Source of the DNA: Cryomorpha sp963748925
Lineage (GTDB): Bacteria; Bacteroidota; Bacteroidia; Flavobacteriales_D; Cryomorphaceae
NCBI GenBank assembly: GCA_963748925.1
Contig: CAVVKG010000006.1
Location: 87,586-151,585 of the forward strand
DNA: 64,000 bases
Direction: 5' to 3'
The position numbers and the translations under genes were made by a program. This document shows, piece after piece, positions 37,596 to 46,988 of this stretch. Every line of letters begins with the position of its first letter. The first letter of the stretch is position 1. The notes under the pieces were generated by a model. That model did no database searches. It was not told the origin of the DNA and was given only the letters and a program-made list of their open reading frames with translations.

Positions 37596-39959
37596 ATGCG
37601 CATTTTAACACTACTTTTTATCCTAATTAGTTCGGCACTTTTTTCTCAGGAAAAAGCTACTCTGAGTGGCTATCTCAAAGATGTGAATACAGGTGAAGGC
37701 CTTATTGGCGCGACAGTTTATGTTGACGAGATAAAATCGGGAACTACGACGAATGTTTACGGATACTACGCCATTTCGCTACCCGTAGGTACTTACAACG
37801 TAACCTTTAATTTTCTGGGCTTTCAGGCCGATACACGCCAGATAGAATTACTAAAAGATCAGGTTCTTAATCTTGAAATGCAACCTGACCAAAAAATGCT
37901 GCAGGCCGTTGAGATAACAGCCGAAAAAGATAATCAGAATGTCACCAGCATGGATATAGGTGTTGAGAAGATGGATTCGAAAATGATAAAGGGTATTCCC
38001 CAGTTTATGGGTGAGGTGGATATTATCAGAAGCATTCAGCTACTTCCGGGTGTTTCGACAGTGGGTGAGGGGGCTACAGGGTTTAACGTCCGCGGTGGTA
38101 ATATTGATCAGAATCTTATTCTTCTCGATGAGGCTACGGTGTTTAATTCATCACATCTCTTCGGGTTTTTCTCTGTCTTTAATGCAGATGCAGTAAAAGA
38201 TCTCACTCTATTCAAGGGAGGTATTCCTGCAAAATATGGTGGCCGACTCTCAAGTGTTTTGGATGTGCGTCAAAAGGAAGGCAACAGCAAGAAATTTGCG
38301 GGAAGCGCCGGCATTGGTCTCGTTTCTAGTCGACTAATGCTCGAGGGCCCTATCGTCGAAGACAAGGTTTCATTTATGGTTGCCGGGCGCAGATCTTATG
38401 GTGATCTTCTTTTACCTATTTTCAATGAAGATTTTAAAGGCGATCAGCTATTTTTTTATGATGTAAATGCTAAGATAAATTATAAAATCTCAGACAAAGA
38501 CCGCCTTTACCTTTCGGGTTATTTCGGAGCCGACAGATTTAGGTTTGGCAATGACTTTCAGAGCTATTGGGGAAATACTACAGCAACCTTGCGCTGGAAC
38601 CACCTGTTTGGCCCTAGGCTATTCTCAAACTTCTCGGCCATCTACAGCGATTACAATTATTCTCTCGGTGTGCCGGAAGGCAATCAGGCTTTTGAATGGA
38701 AAGCGGGAATTCAAAATACCAATGCAAAGGCAGATTTTACTTTTTTCCCCAATCCCAATAATACCGTGTCCTTTGGTGTAAACAGTATTTTTTACAACTT
38801 CTCACCCGGTAATGCACAAGGACTTGGAGATGTAACCATTTTTGATCAGGTTAAGGTTCAGAGCGAGCAAGCGACAGAACTGGCGGTTTACATTTCTAAG
38901 GAGCAGAGTATTACACCACTCTTATCAGTTCAGTACGGATTGCGCTATAGCTATTTCATGAATTTAGGTGCGCGTGATGTTTTCCTTTATACTGATGGAA
39001 ACCCTACCTCGGAAGAAGCCATTATTGACACGAAAACTTATGGTAAGGGCGAGATAATAAAAGATTACGGAGGCATTGAACCCCGATTGGCTGTGAATTA
39101 TACCTTTTCAGAAAAGACTTCGGTCAAAGCCGGATACAATAGAATGCGTCAATATCTCCACCTGGTAAGTAATACAACTGCCGCCACGCCTCTCGATATC
39201 TGGACTCCTGCAGGTAAATATGTTAAGCCCGCAACTGTCGATCAGTATTCTCTGGGGTACTTTAGAAATTTTGGTAATAATACTTATCAGGCTTCCGTCG
39301 AAGTGTATTTCAAGCAATACAGGGATTTGCTGGACTATAAAAACAATGCCCAGCTTCTTCTCAGTGAACATATCGAAACAGAGTTGCTTCAAGGCGATGG
39401 TAGAGCCTATGGACTGGAAATTCAGATTGAAAAGGTAAAGGGTGATCTTACAGGTTGGATAAGTTACACCTTGAGCAGAAGTGAATTACAGGTTCAAGGT
39501 ATTAACAACGGAGATTACTACCCATCAAACTATGATAAGACCCACGATATTACCGTTGTTGCACAATATAGTCTGAGTGAGAAATGGCAATTTGGCGGAA
39601 ACTTTACGCTTATGACCGGCCGCCCCATTACCTATCCCGATTCGCGCTACGTGTATGAAGGTATTACCGTGCCAAATTACACCAATCGGAATGGTGCACG
39701 AACACCCTCCTATAATAGACTGGACCTCTCGGCTACATTAACCCCGCAAAAGAAAAAGGATAAGGTATTGTTCTTTATCAACAGACCTGATAGTTGGCAG
39801 AGTTCTTGGACTTTCTCAATATACAACGCTTATGGACGCAGAAATCCATATAGCATTTTCTTCAGACAGGATGAAGATAATCCACAAATTACAGAGGCTT
39901 ACAGACTCAGTATTTTTGGTTCTGTGATACCCGGGATAACCTACAATCTTACTTTTTAA
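37596..39959 (+). CDS. TonB-dependent receptor (paralogue of the 19.6-22 kb receptor)
   Basis: A 787-residue outer-membrane receptor: signal peptide (residues 1-18, ending LFSQ), carboxypeptidase-like domain (about 20-100, LSGYLKDVNTGEGLIGATVY), plug (about 110-230, MGEVDIIRSIQLLPG, NVRGGNIDQNLILLDEA, HLFGFFSVFNADA) and barrel to the terminal ITYNLTF. The plug shares long near-identical stretches with the receptor at 19611-22019. The DUF4249 lipoprotein gene follows after 11 bp. Substrate unknown. Confidence 0.92.
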   Translation: MRILTLLFILISSALFSQEKATLSGYLKDVNTGEGLIGATVYVDEIKSGTTTNVYGYYAISLPVGTYNVTFNFLGFQADTRQIELLKDQVLNLEMQPDQKMLQAVEITAEKDNQNVTSMDIGVEKMDSKMIKGIPQFMGEVDIIRSIQLLPGVSTVGEGATGFNVRGGNIDQNLILLDEATVFNSSHLFGFFSVFNADAVKDLTLFKGGIPAKYGGRLSSVLDVRQKEGNSKKFAGSAGIGLVSSRLMLEGPIVEDKVSFMVAGRRSYGDLLLPIFNEDFKGDQLFFYDVNAKINYKISDKDRLYLSGYFGADRFRFGNDFQSYWGNTTATLRWNHLFGPRLFSNFSAIYSDYNYSLGVPEGNQAFEWKAGIQNTNAKADFTFFPNPNNTVSFGVNSIFYNFSPGNAQGLGDVTIFDQVKVQSEQATELAVYISKEQSITPLLSVQYGLRYSYFMNLGARDVFLYTDGNPTSEEAIIDTKTYGKGEIIKDYGGIEPRLAVNYTFSEKTSVKAGYNRMRQYLHLVSNTTAATPLDIWTPAGKYVKPATVDQYSLGYFRNFGNNTYQASVEVYFKQYRDLLDYKNNAQLLLSEHIETELLQGDGRAYGLEIQIEKVKGDLTGWISYTLSRSELQVQGINNGDYYPSNYDKTHDITVVAQYSLSEKWQFGGNFTLMTGRPITYPDSRYVYEGITVPNYTNRNGARTPSYNRLDLSATLTPQKKKDKVLFFINRPDSWQSSWTFSIYNAYGRRNPYSIFFRQDEDNPQITEAYRLSIFGSVIPGITYNLTF

Positions 39960-39970
39960 TAATGCTTAGT

Positions 39971-40822
39971 ATGAAACGATCTTTTAAACTCCTTTTTTTA
40001 GCCTGTTTTGCTTTCGGGTTAACATCTTGTGAAGATAAAATAGAATTGGATTTACCGGAAGGTGAGACCTTTCTGGTGGTAGAAGGCTGGATAACCAATG
40101 AGGCAGGCCCTCAAACGGTGAAACTTACTTATACCTCTCCCTACTTTAGCGATTCCGATCAACCCGTAGCTTCCGGAGCTACTGTGATTTTGAAAGACGA
40201 TGAAGGCAATGAATTCTTAATGGAAGAAACGGAATCGGGAATATACAAGTACAACGATGCCGGAACAATCGGTCGCTCTTATCAGCTTCTGGTAAATCTG
40301 CCTGAAGGCGATTATTACGAATCTGATTTTGAGTTACTACAGGAACCGGTGCCGATAGACTCGATTTACTGGCGACTTTCTGAAGATGAGCCAGACCCCG
40401 ATAATGACGAGAATCCGGATGATATTTACGATGTTCTTATCAATACCTATGAACCGGAAGGTCGTGGTGATCACTACCAGTGGCGTTCATTTTTGAATGG
40501 AGTGGAAGCGCGTGATCCCTTTGATATTTTTACGACGGATGATCAATTGGTAGATGGTGGACCGATTCCGGAATTCAACGTTACGGATGAGCTCTATTCG
40601 GCGCCCGACACGGTAGTAATTGTGCAAGAGCACATTTCGAAAGCGGCCTATGAATTTTTATCTCAGTTGCAAAGCCAAACCGCTTTTGTGGGTGGACCCT
40701 TCGATACACCGCCGGTTCCTATTTTGGGTAATTTGCACAATCGCTCTAATCCCGGGAAGGATGCACTGGGCTTTTTTGGCGCTGCCGGAAGAGACCGGGC
40801 CACTGTTATCGTCGGGGAATAG
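39971..40822 (+). CDS. DUF4249 domain-containing lipoprotein
   Basis: A 283-residue lipoprotein with lipobox LTSC (Cys20), then EDKIELDLPEGETFLVVEGWI, the same opening as the DUF4249 protein at 18664. An ATG at 39962 three codons upstream is also possible; 39971 gives a compact signal (MKRSFKLLFLACF). The receptor/lipoprotein order is the same as in the other pair. Presumed surface partner of the receptor; ligand unknown. The protein is somewhat shorter than its paralogue but the C-terminus is intact (stop TAG at 40820). Confidence 0.85.
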   Translation: MKRSFKLLFLACFAFGLTSCEDKIELDLPEGETFLVVEGWITNEAGPQTVKLTYTSPYFSDSDQPVASGATVILKDDEGNEFLMEETESGIYKYNDAGTIGRSYQLLVNLPEGDYYESDFELLQEPVPIDSIYWRLSEDEPDPDNDENPDDIYDVLINTYEPEGRGDHYQWRSFLNGVEARDPFDIFTTDDQLVDGGPIPEFNVTDELYSAPDTVVIVQEHISKAAYEFLSQLQSQTAFVGGPFDTPPVPILGNLHNRSNPGKDALGFFGAAGRDRATVIVGE

Positions 40823-40876
40823 GGTAGTAGGAATCGATCATTCGATACCACCCGATTTTACATTATATTTGCCCCT

Positions 40877-41551
40877 ATGAACCGTATCTTACTTTTTCTT
40901 TTTCTCTCGACTGGTTCTTTGTCTTTTGCACAAAGCACCGGATCCTATTCCTTTGCGGTTATGCAATACCGCGGTGGCGGTGATTGGTACGCCAATCCAA
41001 CGGCCCTGCCAAACCTCGCGGAATTTTGCCGTGAAGAACTAAAAATGGAAATTGGCGAAACTGAATTTGTAGATGTGGGTAGCCCCGACCTTTTTAATTA
41101 TCCATTTGTACATATGACCGGCCATGGAAATGTGGTATGGAACGGAAACGACCAGGCCAATTTACGTGCGTATCTTATGGGAGGTGGCTTTTTGCATATC
41201 GATGATAATTTTGGGATGGATCCCTTCATCCGCGGTCAGATAAAACAACTTTTTCCCGATAAGGAATTAATAGAAGTACCTTTTGATCACCCTATTTATC
41301 ACCAGAAGTATAATTTCCCTAAAGGGCTGCCCAAAGTTCATGAGCATGATGGCCTGCCCCCACAAGGCTTTGGAATTTTTGATAATGGAAGCCTTGTGCT
41401 TTTTTACACCTATGAAAGTGATCTGGGTGATGGCTGGGAAGATCCAAGCGTGCACAATGACCCGCAGGAAATCCGTCTGGAGGCACTTCAAATGGGAGCG
41501 AATATTGTTCAGTATGCCTTTACAGGAGAGGGAGACGTTGAAAGTCCCTAG
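40877..41551 (+). CDS. DUF4159 domain-containing secreted protein
   Basis: A 224-residue periplasmic protein: signal peptide (residues 1-18, ending SFAQ) and a DUF4159 domain throughout (YSFAVMQYRGGGDWYANP, VHMTGHGNV, GGGFLHIDDNFGMD, VPFDHPIYH). DUF4159 is structurally related to glutamine-amidotransferase-like folds and is common in Bacteroidota and Myxococcota; its function is not established. 54 bp after the DUF4249 gene on the same strand, so it may be co-transcribed with the TonB pair. No catalytic residue can be asserted. Confidence 0.88.
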   Translation: MNRILLFLFLSTGSLSFAQSTGSYSFAVMQYRGGGDWYANPTALPNLAEFCREELKMEIGETEFVDVGSPDLFNYPFVHMTGHGNVVWNGNDQANLRAYLMGGGFLHIDDNFGMDPFIRGQIKQLFPDKELIEVPFDHPIYHQKYNFPKGLPKVHEHDGLPPQGFGIFDNGSLVLFYTYESDLGDGWEDPSVHNDPQEIRLEALQMGANIVQYAFTGEGDVESP

Positions 41552-41675
41552 TGTTATAGCAAGTCGATGCCCACCTTTAGTAAAGATTCCTTAAATTGAT
41601 TTGCCGACATTTCGATAGAGCTGTTCTTCTCTAAATAAAAAAAACTGTTATTGGTAAGCTAGATTTAAGATTCAA

Positions 41676-42371
41676 TCAAAATAGAACCCCGGCAGCAAAT
41701 ACTCCGGCAGTTTCTGTTCGCAACCTATTTTTTCCCAGCAGAACCGGCTGAAATCCATTCGCCCTCGCATTCTCTACCTCCTCAGAGGTGAAATCACCTT
41801 CGGGACCAATCAATATTAGTACTTCATCGCTGGGATTACCAGTTAGGAAATCTCTGATATCGATTCGTGCAGTATCAGCTTCATCGCAGTGAGCCACGAG
41901 CTTTAATGCGATGCTTAAAGCAAATACTTCAGAAATAGGGGTGAGCTGTTCAAGAACTGGTAAGTAGGTTCTCATGCTTTGCTTGGTCGCTGCGTGGATG
42001 ATACGCTCCGCTCTGTCATGCTTAAACCTGGGCCGTTCTGTTCTCTTCGAAACCATCGGAATGATACGGTAAACGCCTAGCTCAGTAGCTTTTTCTAGAA
42101 ACCACTCAAAACGTGACGGGTTTTTGGTTGGAGCAATAGCAATTGTCAGTTTGGGCAAAGGAGATTCGAATGTTTGAGTAGAGAGTACAGTTACAACAAG
42201 CTCCTTTTTGCCAACCAGCTTCACCTCGCAATGATATCGGTTTCCTTTTCCATCGCCGATTAAAATCTCTGACCCTGCAACTATCCGAAGTGACTTTATG
42301 GCGTGACGGCTCTCATCTTCATTGAGAATGCCGGTAACAGGATTAAAAGTAGGATCTAGAAAGTAATGCAC
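41676..42371 (-). CDS. rsmE: 16S rRNA (uracil(1498)-N(3))-methyltransferase
   Basis: A 231-residue SPOUT methyltransferase that methylates N3 of U1498 in 16S rRNA. Seen: N-terminal PUA-like part (HYFLDPTF, HAIKSLRI), then LTIAIAPTKNPSRFEWFLEKATELG, and the knot motifs VLILIGPEGDFTSEEVENA and LGKNRLRTETAGVFA. The start is GTG at 42371. The longer frame begins at another GTG (42392) that lies inside the pckA terminator hairpin, so it is unlikely. Monocistronic. Confidence 0.93.
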   Translation of the reverse strand: MHYFLDPTFNPVTGILNEDESRHAIKSLRIVAGSEILIGDGKGNRYHCEVKLVGKKELVVTVLSTQTFESPLPKLTIAIAPTKNPSRFEWFLEKATELGVYRIIPMVSKRTERPRFKHDRAERIIHAATKQSMRTYLPVLEQLTPISEVFALSIALKLVAHCDEADTARIDIRDFLTGNPSDEVLILIGPEGDFTSEEVENARANGFQPVLLGKNRLRTETAGVFAAGVLF

Positions 42372-42381
42372 GTCCAAAATT

Positions 42382-42415
42382 AAAAAAGCCACAACAACCT
42401 GAAGATTATTGTGGC
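42382..42415 (-). terminator. Intrinsic terminator after pckA
   Basis: On the minus strand GCCACAATAATC pairs with GGTTGTTGTGGC across a TTCA loop (12 bp, two G-U), followed by TTTTTT. It lies 70 bp after the pckA stop and directly before rsmE, so it separates the two transcripts and rules out the upstream rsmE GTG. Confidence 0.85.
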
Positions 42416-42484
42416 AATTATTTTAGTTGATCTTTAACACTTATATTCTCACTTCACTCCGGAAGTGAAATTATTCGCTGTCGA

Positions 42485-44098
42485 TTATACCTTTTCTCTA
42501 ATAACAGGCGACGCCTGCATTATCTCGTCGCTCACACCTGCCTCAAATTTCTTGAAGTTGTTGATGAATTTCTGAGCGAGTTCATTTGCTTTATTATCAT
42601 AAGCATTGGCATCTGACCAAGTATTCTTTGGGTTCAATATTTCTGAAGGAACGCCTTCACATTGCGTTGGCATTGCCAATCCAAAAAATTCGTGATACTC
42701 AAACTCTGCGTTGTCAAGTTGTCCGCGCATTGCAGCGTGAATCATCGCCCGGGTGTATTTCAATTTAATCCGGCTTCCGGTTCCATAAGCACCGCCAGAC
42801 CAACCTGTATTTATAAGCCAAACATTTACCTTGTGCTTTTTCATTCGGTCGGCAAGCATTTCTGCATACTTTCCTGGGTGCAAAGGCATAAATGGAGCTC
42901 CAAAACAAGCTGAGAATGCAGATTGTGGTTCAGTAACACCAGCTTCAGTTCCGGCTACTTTTGCGGTATATCCTGAAATGAAGTGGTAAGATGCCTGTCC
43001 GGGAGTCAATTTTGAAAGAGGAGGTAAGATTCCGGAAGCATCTGCCGTAAGGAAGAAAACATTCTTTGGGTTGCCGCCTCTTGAAGGCTTCACCGCATTG
43101 GAAATGTGTTCAATAGGATAGCTTACACGCGTGTTTTCAGTCTTGCTTTTATCGCTAAAATCCGGCTCTGAAGAATCTTCTTTAAAGACAATGTTTTCTA
43201 ATAACGCGCCAAACTTAATAGCGTCATAAATCTGAGGTTCCTGTTCCTGTGTAAGGTTAATACACTTGGCGTAGCAGCCACCTTCAAAGTTAAATACGCC
43301 ATCATCTGCCCAGCCGTGCTCATCGTCGCCAATAAGTCCGCGATCAGGATCAGACGAAAGGGTTGTTTTACCCGTGCCTGATAGCCCGAAGAAAACGGCG
43401 GTGTCGCCCTCAGGTCCTACATTGGCTGAGCAGTGCATGGAAAGAACATTCTTTTGGTGCGGAAGCACAAAATTCAGAATGCTGAAAATTCCTTTCTTGA
43501 TTTCGCCGGTGTACTTCGTACCACCTATGATTGCCATCTTGCGAGTGAAGTTTAGGATGGCAAAATTGCTTTGGCGCGTCCCATCTACTTCAGGGTCTGC
43601 AAGAAAATCGGGTGCGCATATTACGGTCCATTCCGGATCGTTTTCTAAAATTTCTTCTTTGCTAAGGCGCAGAAACATGTTGTCAGCAAACAAATTGCTC
43701 CACGGCAATTCTGTGATAACACGAAGGCGCGTGCGGTATTCGTCGTGGTCGCATACGGCACAGTCTTTTATAAATACATCGCGATTGGTAAGGTAGGCCG
43801 ACATGCGATCAAATAATTTGTCGAACTTTTTAGCGTCAAATTTAATGTTGATATCTCCCCACCACACCGCATCGCGGGTAATGTCGTCTTCAACAATAAA
43901 CCGATCCTTCGGCGAGCGTCCGGTAAACTCTCCCGTATCCACTGCCAGTGCTCCGGTGTTTGACAAAATTCCCATGCCTTGTATTATTGTTTCTTCTACA
44001 AGCTCGGCGGGAGTAAGATTCCAAAATGCGTTTGACACATTCTGAAGGCCCAAATTACTCAGGTCGTTGTTCTTTGGAACTATACCGTAATGATTCAT
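42485..44098 (-). CDS. pckA: Phosphoenolpyruvate carboxykinase (ATP)
   Basis: A 537-residue cytosolic enzyme converting oxaloacetate and ATP to phosphoenolpyruvate, CO2 and ADP, the entry to gluconeogenesis. Seen: GRSPKDRFIV, the Walker-A-like P-loop GLSGTGKTTLS (about residues 237-247), DDEHGW metal-site segment, NTGWSGGAYGTGSRI and RAMIHAA. Length is typical. Monocistronic with its own terminator at 42382. It fits a growth mode based on amino acids or peptides, where carbon enters at the TCA cycle. Confidence 0.96.
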   Translation of the reverse strand: MNHYGIVPKNNDLSNLGLQNVSNAFWNLTPAELVEETIIQGMGILSNTGALAVDTGEFTGRSPKDRFIVEDDITRDAVWWGDINIKFDAKKFDKLFDRMSAYLTNRDVFIKDCAVCDHDEYRTRLRVITELPWSNLFADNMFLRLSKEEILENDPEWTVICAPDFLADPEVDGTRQSNFAILNFTRKMAIIGGTKYTGEIKKGIFSILNFVLPHQKNVLSMHCSANVGPEGDTAVFFGLSGTGKTTLSSDPDRGLIGDDEHGWADDGVFNFEGGCYAKCINLTQEQEPQIYDAIKFGALLENIVFKEDSSEPDFSDKSKTENTRVSYPIEHISNAVKPSRGGNPKNVFFLTADASGILPPLSKLTPGQASYHFISGYTAKVAGTEAGVTEPQSAFSACFGAPFMPLHPGKYAEMLADRMKKHKVNVWLINTGWSGGAYGTGSRIKLKYTRAMIHAAMRGQLDNAEFEYHEFFGLAMPTQCEGVPSEILNPKNTWSDANAYDNKANELAQKFINNFKKFEAGVSDEIMQASPVIREKV

Positions 44099-44255
44099 TT
44101 GTGGGTATTTAATTGCATCTAAATTTAAGCGGCAAAGTTAAGGCTTTTTTAAGCCAAAAGACAGTTTTTTTAGTCGCTTTATTGAATTAATATCGACATA
44201 TAACTGATTGATCACTAGTTAGATTAAAAATTTTTTTCTCTAATTTGCTTAGTGT

Positions 44256-44660
44256 TTAATTGACACTTTTAGAGCGTTGAAGCGATACTCCAAGTATAAC
44301 CCAACCACTTATGAGCAGTACTCCGCCTAATGGGGTAATAGGGCCAAGGAGAGCGGCCAGTGACTCAATATGTAACACACTCTTGAGCGCGAGCAAATAG
44401 ATGGAAAAACTAAAAAGTGCGATCCCTCCAATAAAAAACAGAGCTATCCTGGCTCGCGATTTGTCTGAGATAAATCCTTCAGGAATACTCATCACGATAA
44501 GAATGGCAAGGCTGTGCCAAACCTGATATCTTACAGCTGTTTTGAATGAATCGAGCTGATCTTCGCTCAACAGACTCTCAAGCGCATGGGCACCCATAGC
44601 GCCTAGTATAACCGCTATTGCCATGGAGAAAGCAGCTATCGAGAGATAGGTTTTTTTCAT
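44256..44660 (-). CDS. DUF423 family membrane protein
   Basis: A 134-residue protein with four hydrophobic helices and the DUF423 opening AVILGAMGAHALES followed by FKTAVRYQVWHSLAIL, ending GGVLLISGWVILG. Widespread small inner-membrane family (YwdK/YgdD-like) of unknown function. Located 157 bp upstream of the pckA start on the same strand; independent transcription is likely. Confidence 0.9.
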   Translation of the reverse strand: MKKTYLSIAAFSMAIAVILGAMGAHALESLLSEDQLDSFKTAVRYQVWHSLAILIVMSIPEGFISDKSRARIALFFIGGIALFSFSIYLLALKSVLHIESLAALLGPITPLGGVLLISGWVILGVSLQRSKSVN

Positions 44661-44881
44661 GAACCAAAAGTAGTGTATTTAAGCCGTTTAATAGGGAGAA
44701 GGAGAGGTTTAAAATATGGTAAAATGGAAGTTGGTTTTCGAATGGAAATTTAGTTAGTCCCCTCTATTCTGGGTTTGAATATTTTGAAGTTGTCCATGAG
44801 TCAAGGGTACTTTAAAGGCTTGTCGTTTAATTTCTATAAAGGTCACTGTCATTCGTTTCCTGTTTACAAGAATTATTAAAC

Positions 44882-44907
44882 AAAAAAAGCCCCGCATTGC
44901 GGGGCTT
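44882..44907 (-). terminator. Intrinsic terminator of the CsgG/LPP20 operon
   Basis: Perfect hairpin AAGCCCCGC / GCGGGGCTT with a 3-nt loop and, on the minus strand, a run of seven T. It ends the leftward lipoprotein operon. Confidence 0.9.
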
Positions 44908-44931
44908 CGTATCATTTAAAAACGACGAACT

Positions 44932-45522
44932 TTAGTTCTTCATTTTGTCCATTTCTTCATTAAAAGTTTCTTTAAACTTCTCGTAGTCATAATCAATCTT
45001 AAGTCGTTCATCACTTCCCAGACGCTCATTCATAGCCGAAATCAAATCCTGACCGCTGAGTTCAAGAGCTACATAATATTTGTAATTCCCTGAATCAGTA
45101 ACTTTCACAGCCTTTTGACAGATGGTCTTAGTACCTTTCAGTTCTTGATTAATAACTTCCCTTGTTAGGCCTTCAAATCGCTCTTCTACTTCTTCTTTGT
45201 TATTCATCTCACGTGAGTTAACATAGTTGTCTATGGTGCCTTTTATCGTAGTATTGATTGCCGAAGCCAAGTCAGCACGAGCATTGCTCAAGGCTTTCTT
45301 TTTGGCTGTGGCCTGATCCATACTTTCGCCAAGTCCATTGGCTCTGAAAAATTCAGCATTGCTGAAATATTCTTCTCCGGCGCAATACTCGTTGATCAGG
45401 ACTTCGCCTTCGGGAGCTTGCGCTTCTTTATTCTTCTTACAGCCGGTCATTATAGCTATTGATAAAAAAGCTAAAAAAGCGGTCCGGCCAAGTGTCGGGA
45501 TGTTTAGTCGTTGTACATTCAT
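44932..45522 (-). CDS. Small lipoprotein with LPP20-like domain
   Basis: A 196-residue lipoprotein; lipobox MTGC (Cys28). The middle (GLGESMDQATAKKKALSNARADLASAINT, given here in part as ATAKKKALSNARADLA) matches the alternating Ala-rich helix of LPP20/FlgP-type domains, followed by YKYYVALELSGQDLI. The C-terminal 40 residues are acidic and helical. Third gene of the operon after CsgG-like and LPP20 genes, 98 bp from the latter. LPP20-type proteins elsewhere support outer-membrane structures; here the role is inferred from context. Confidence 0.72.
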   Translation of the reverse strand: MNVQRLNIPTLGRTAFLAFLSIAIMTGCKKNKEAQAPEGEVLINEYCAGEEYFSNAEFFRANGLGESMDQATAKKKALSNARADLASAINTTIKGTIDNYVNSREMNNKEEVEERFEGLTREVINQELKGTKTICQKAVKVTDSGNYKYYVALELSGQDLISAMNERLGSDERLKIDYDYEKFKETFNEEMDKMKN

Positions 45523-45620
45523 GATGGTTTGTTTTAATTATTTGTTATTAGTTGCTTTAATGCTTAAGAGCGCTTTCGCTCAATTGAGTTTTCAGAAATC
45601 GTGCCAAAATAGTAAACGTC

Positions 45621-46988
45621 TTAAAATAAGTCATTTACAATTGGTCTCATGAGTTCTGATTCTATGTTTCGTGTTAGGTTTTGGTATGCTTTAAGACCTG
45701 CTTTGGTATAATCCAGGTCAACTCCTTTTAAGTTGTTTTTACTCACTTTGTAACGGCTTTCGCCAGATTTGGCATCTGTGAAATCAATATTTACCGTAAG
45801 GTGACTTGTATTAAATCCTTGTGAGCTGCCCGCTTTTTTGGTGTCGGAGTTAATCTTTAAAATCAAATCGGCATCAGCCTTTGTATTTACAAAACGAACC
45901 CCACGCCGGCTCAGGGAAGTCATAATGGCTGAGGTCAGAGGTGTTCCATTTATTGTTTCCCCCAGATTCTCCTCTTCAGAAATTATGTAAATAGCCGGTG
46001 GCATATAGATTATCGGCTTTTGAATCTCTCCACCCCGCATGGTTTCGGTAAGCCTTTGCATAAACTTATCGCTTGCAAAGGGCTCAAAAAGACTTTCGGT
46101 ATCCAGAAATATGCGAATAGAATTGTTTGCTCGTTCTTTATCGGCTTCCACGACAGCTACTTCGGCTCTTCCATCGGCATTTGTCGTAAGCTTACCGCGA
46201 ATAATTCCATAGGTGCCAAAATAGGTGTATGCCAATGGAACTGATTCTTGAGGCGCTTCGTCGAGAGCAGTTACCAAAACACTGGCAGTAGATTTAAAAC
46301 TGTTTTGGAAGTTGAGTACAATCGGGTTGTCAACCGTTATTCTCAAATCATTTAAGTGCTCCTTGAGTCCGGTGAAAAGGGTGTTATCGAGAAGAATGGT
46401 CTGTCCCTGGTAATCTACCTTGTTCTCTTCGTTCCAGAAATCTTCAATAGCCTGGAGGCCTCGAAGGTAGTAATCTGTTGCTACGGCATATCGCCCGTTA
46501 TTTTTTGCTGCTTCGGCTTTCGCCAAAAAGTCCAGTCCTAATTCCTGAGCTGAATTCTTTTTTCGCAAAATGGCATCGGTATAGGTAGCTTTATTAAGCC
46601 GATAATATACCCAATAGCTCTTTCCATCTTCCCAGGAATCAACAATCTCGTAGTCTTCCAGGTCTAAATCGCTTTTTGTACGAATAGTTTCGCGGAATTC
46701 CTGTTCGAATTTATATTCTCGTTCCAGAGTATAAAGCAGCGAATTGGAATTCACATTCACCTTTATTTCTGACGCTAAGTCGCTTAAAGCATTTTCTTTT
46801 GCCGCGCGTTGATAATTGGATCCAACCGTTTTGGGAGCTACACCTATTCCTACATAATATGCTGAGGTAATAGGACGGCTATCGACCCACCCGGGCGGGG
46901 GAGGAGCAGTTTCTAATGCGGCAGTTTGTTTTTTAGAACCGCAGGAAAGAAGTATGAATAGGCTTAGTAACCAGTAGAATCGGGTCAT
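45621..46988 (-). CDS. LPP20 family lipoprotein
   Basis: A 455-residue lipoprotein: lipobox LLSC (Cys16), a Pro-rich linker, then an LPP20 domain (about 32-135) with PGWVDSRPITSAYYVGIG, AAKENALSDLASEIKVNVNS and SYWVYYRLNKATY. The remaining part has a helical repeat (AEAAKNNGRYAVATDYYLRGL) and a beta-rich C-terminus (ADLILKINSDTKKAG onward) that looks like a second Lpo/CsgG-type fold. The ATG overlaps the stop of the CsgG-like gene (ATGA, 46985-46988). Likely part of a lipoprotein complex at the outer membrane. Confidence 0.8.
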   Translation of the reverse strand: MTRFYWLLSLFILLSCGSKKQTAALETAPPPPGWVDSRPITSAYYVGIGVAPKTVGSNYQRAAKENALSDLASEIKVNVNSNSLLYTLEREYKFEQEFRETIRTKSDLDLEDYEIVDSWEDGKSYWVYYRLNKATYTDAILRKKNSAQELGLDFLAKAEAAKNNGRYAVATDYYLRGLQAIEDFWNEENKVDYQGQTILLDNTLFTGLKEHLNDLRITVDNPIVLNFQNSFKSTASVLVTALDEAPQESVPLAYTYFGTYGIIRGKLTTNADGRAEVAVVEADKERANNSIRIFLDTESLFEPFASDKFMQRLTETMRGGEIQKPIIYMPPAIYIISEEENLGETINGTPLTSAIMTSLSRRGVRFVNTKADADLILKINSDTKKAGSSQGFNTSHLTVNIDFTDAKSGESRYKVSKNNLKGVDLDYTKAGLKAYQNLTRNIESELMRPIVNDLF

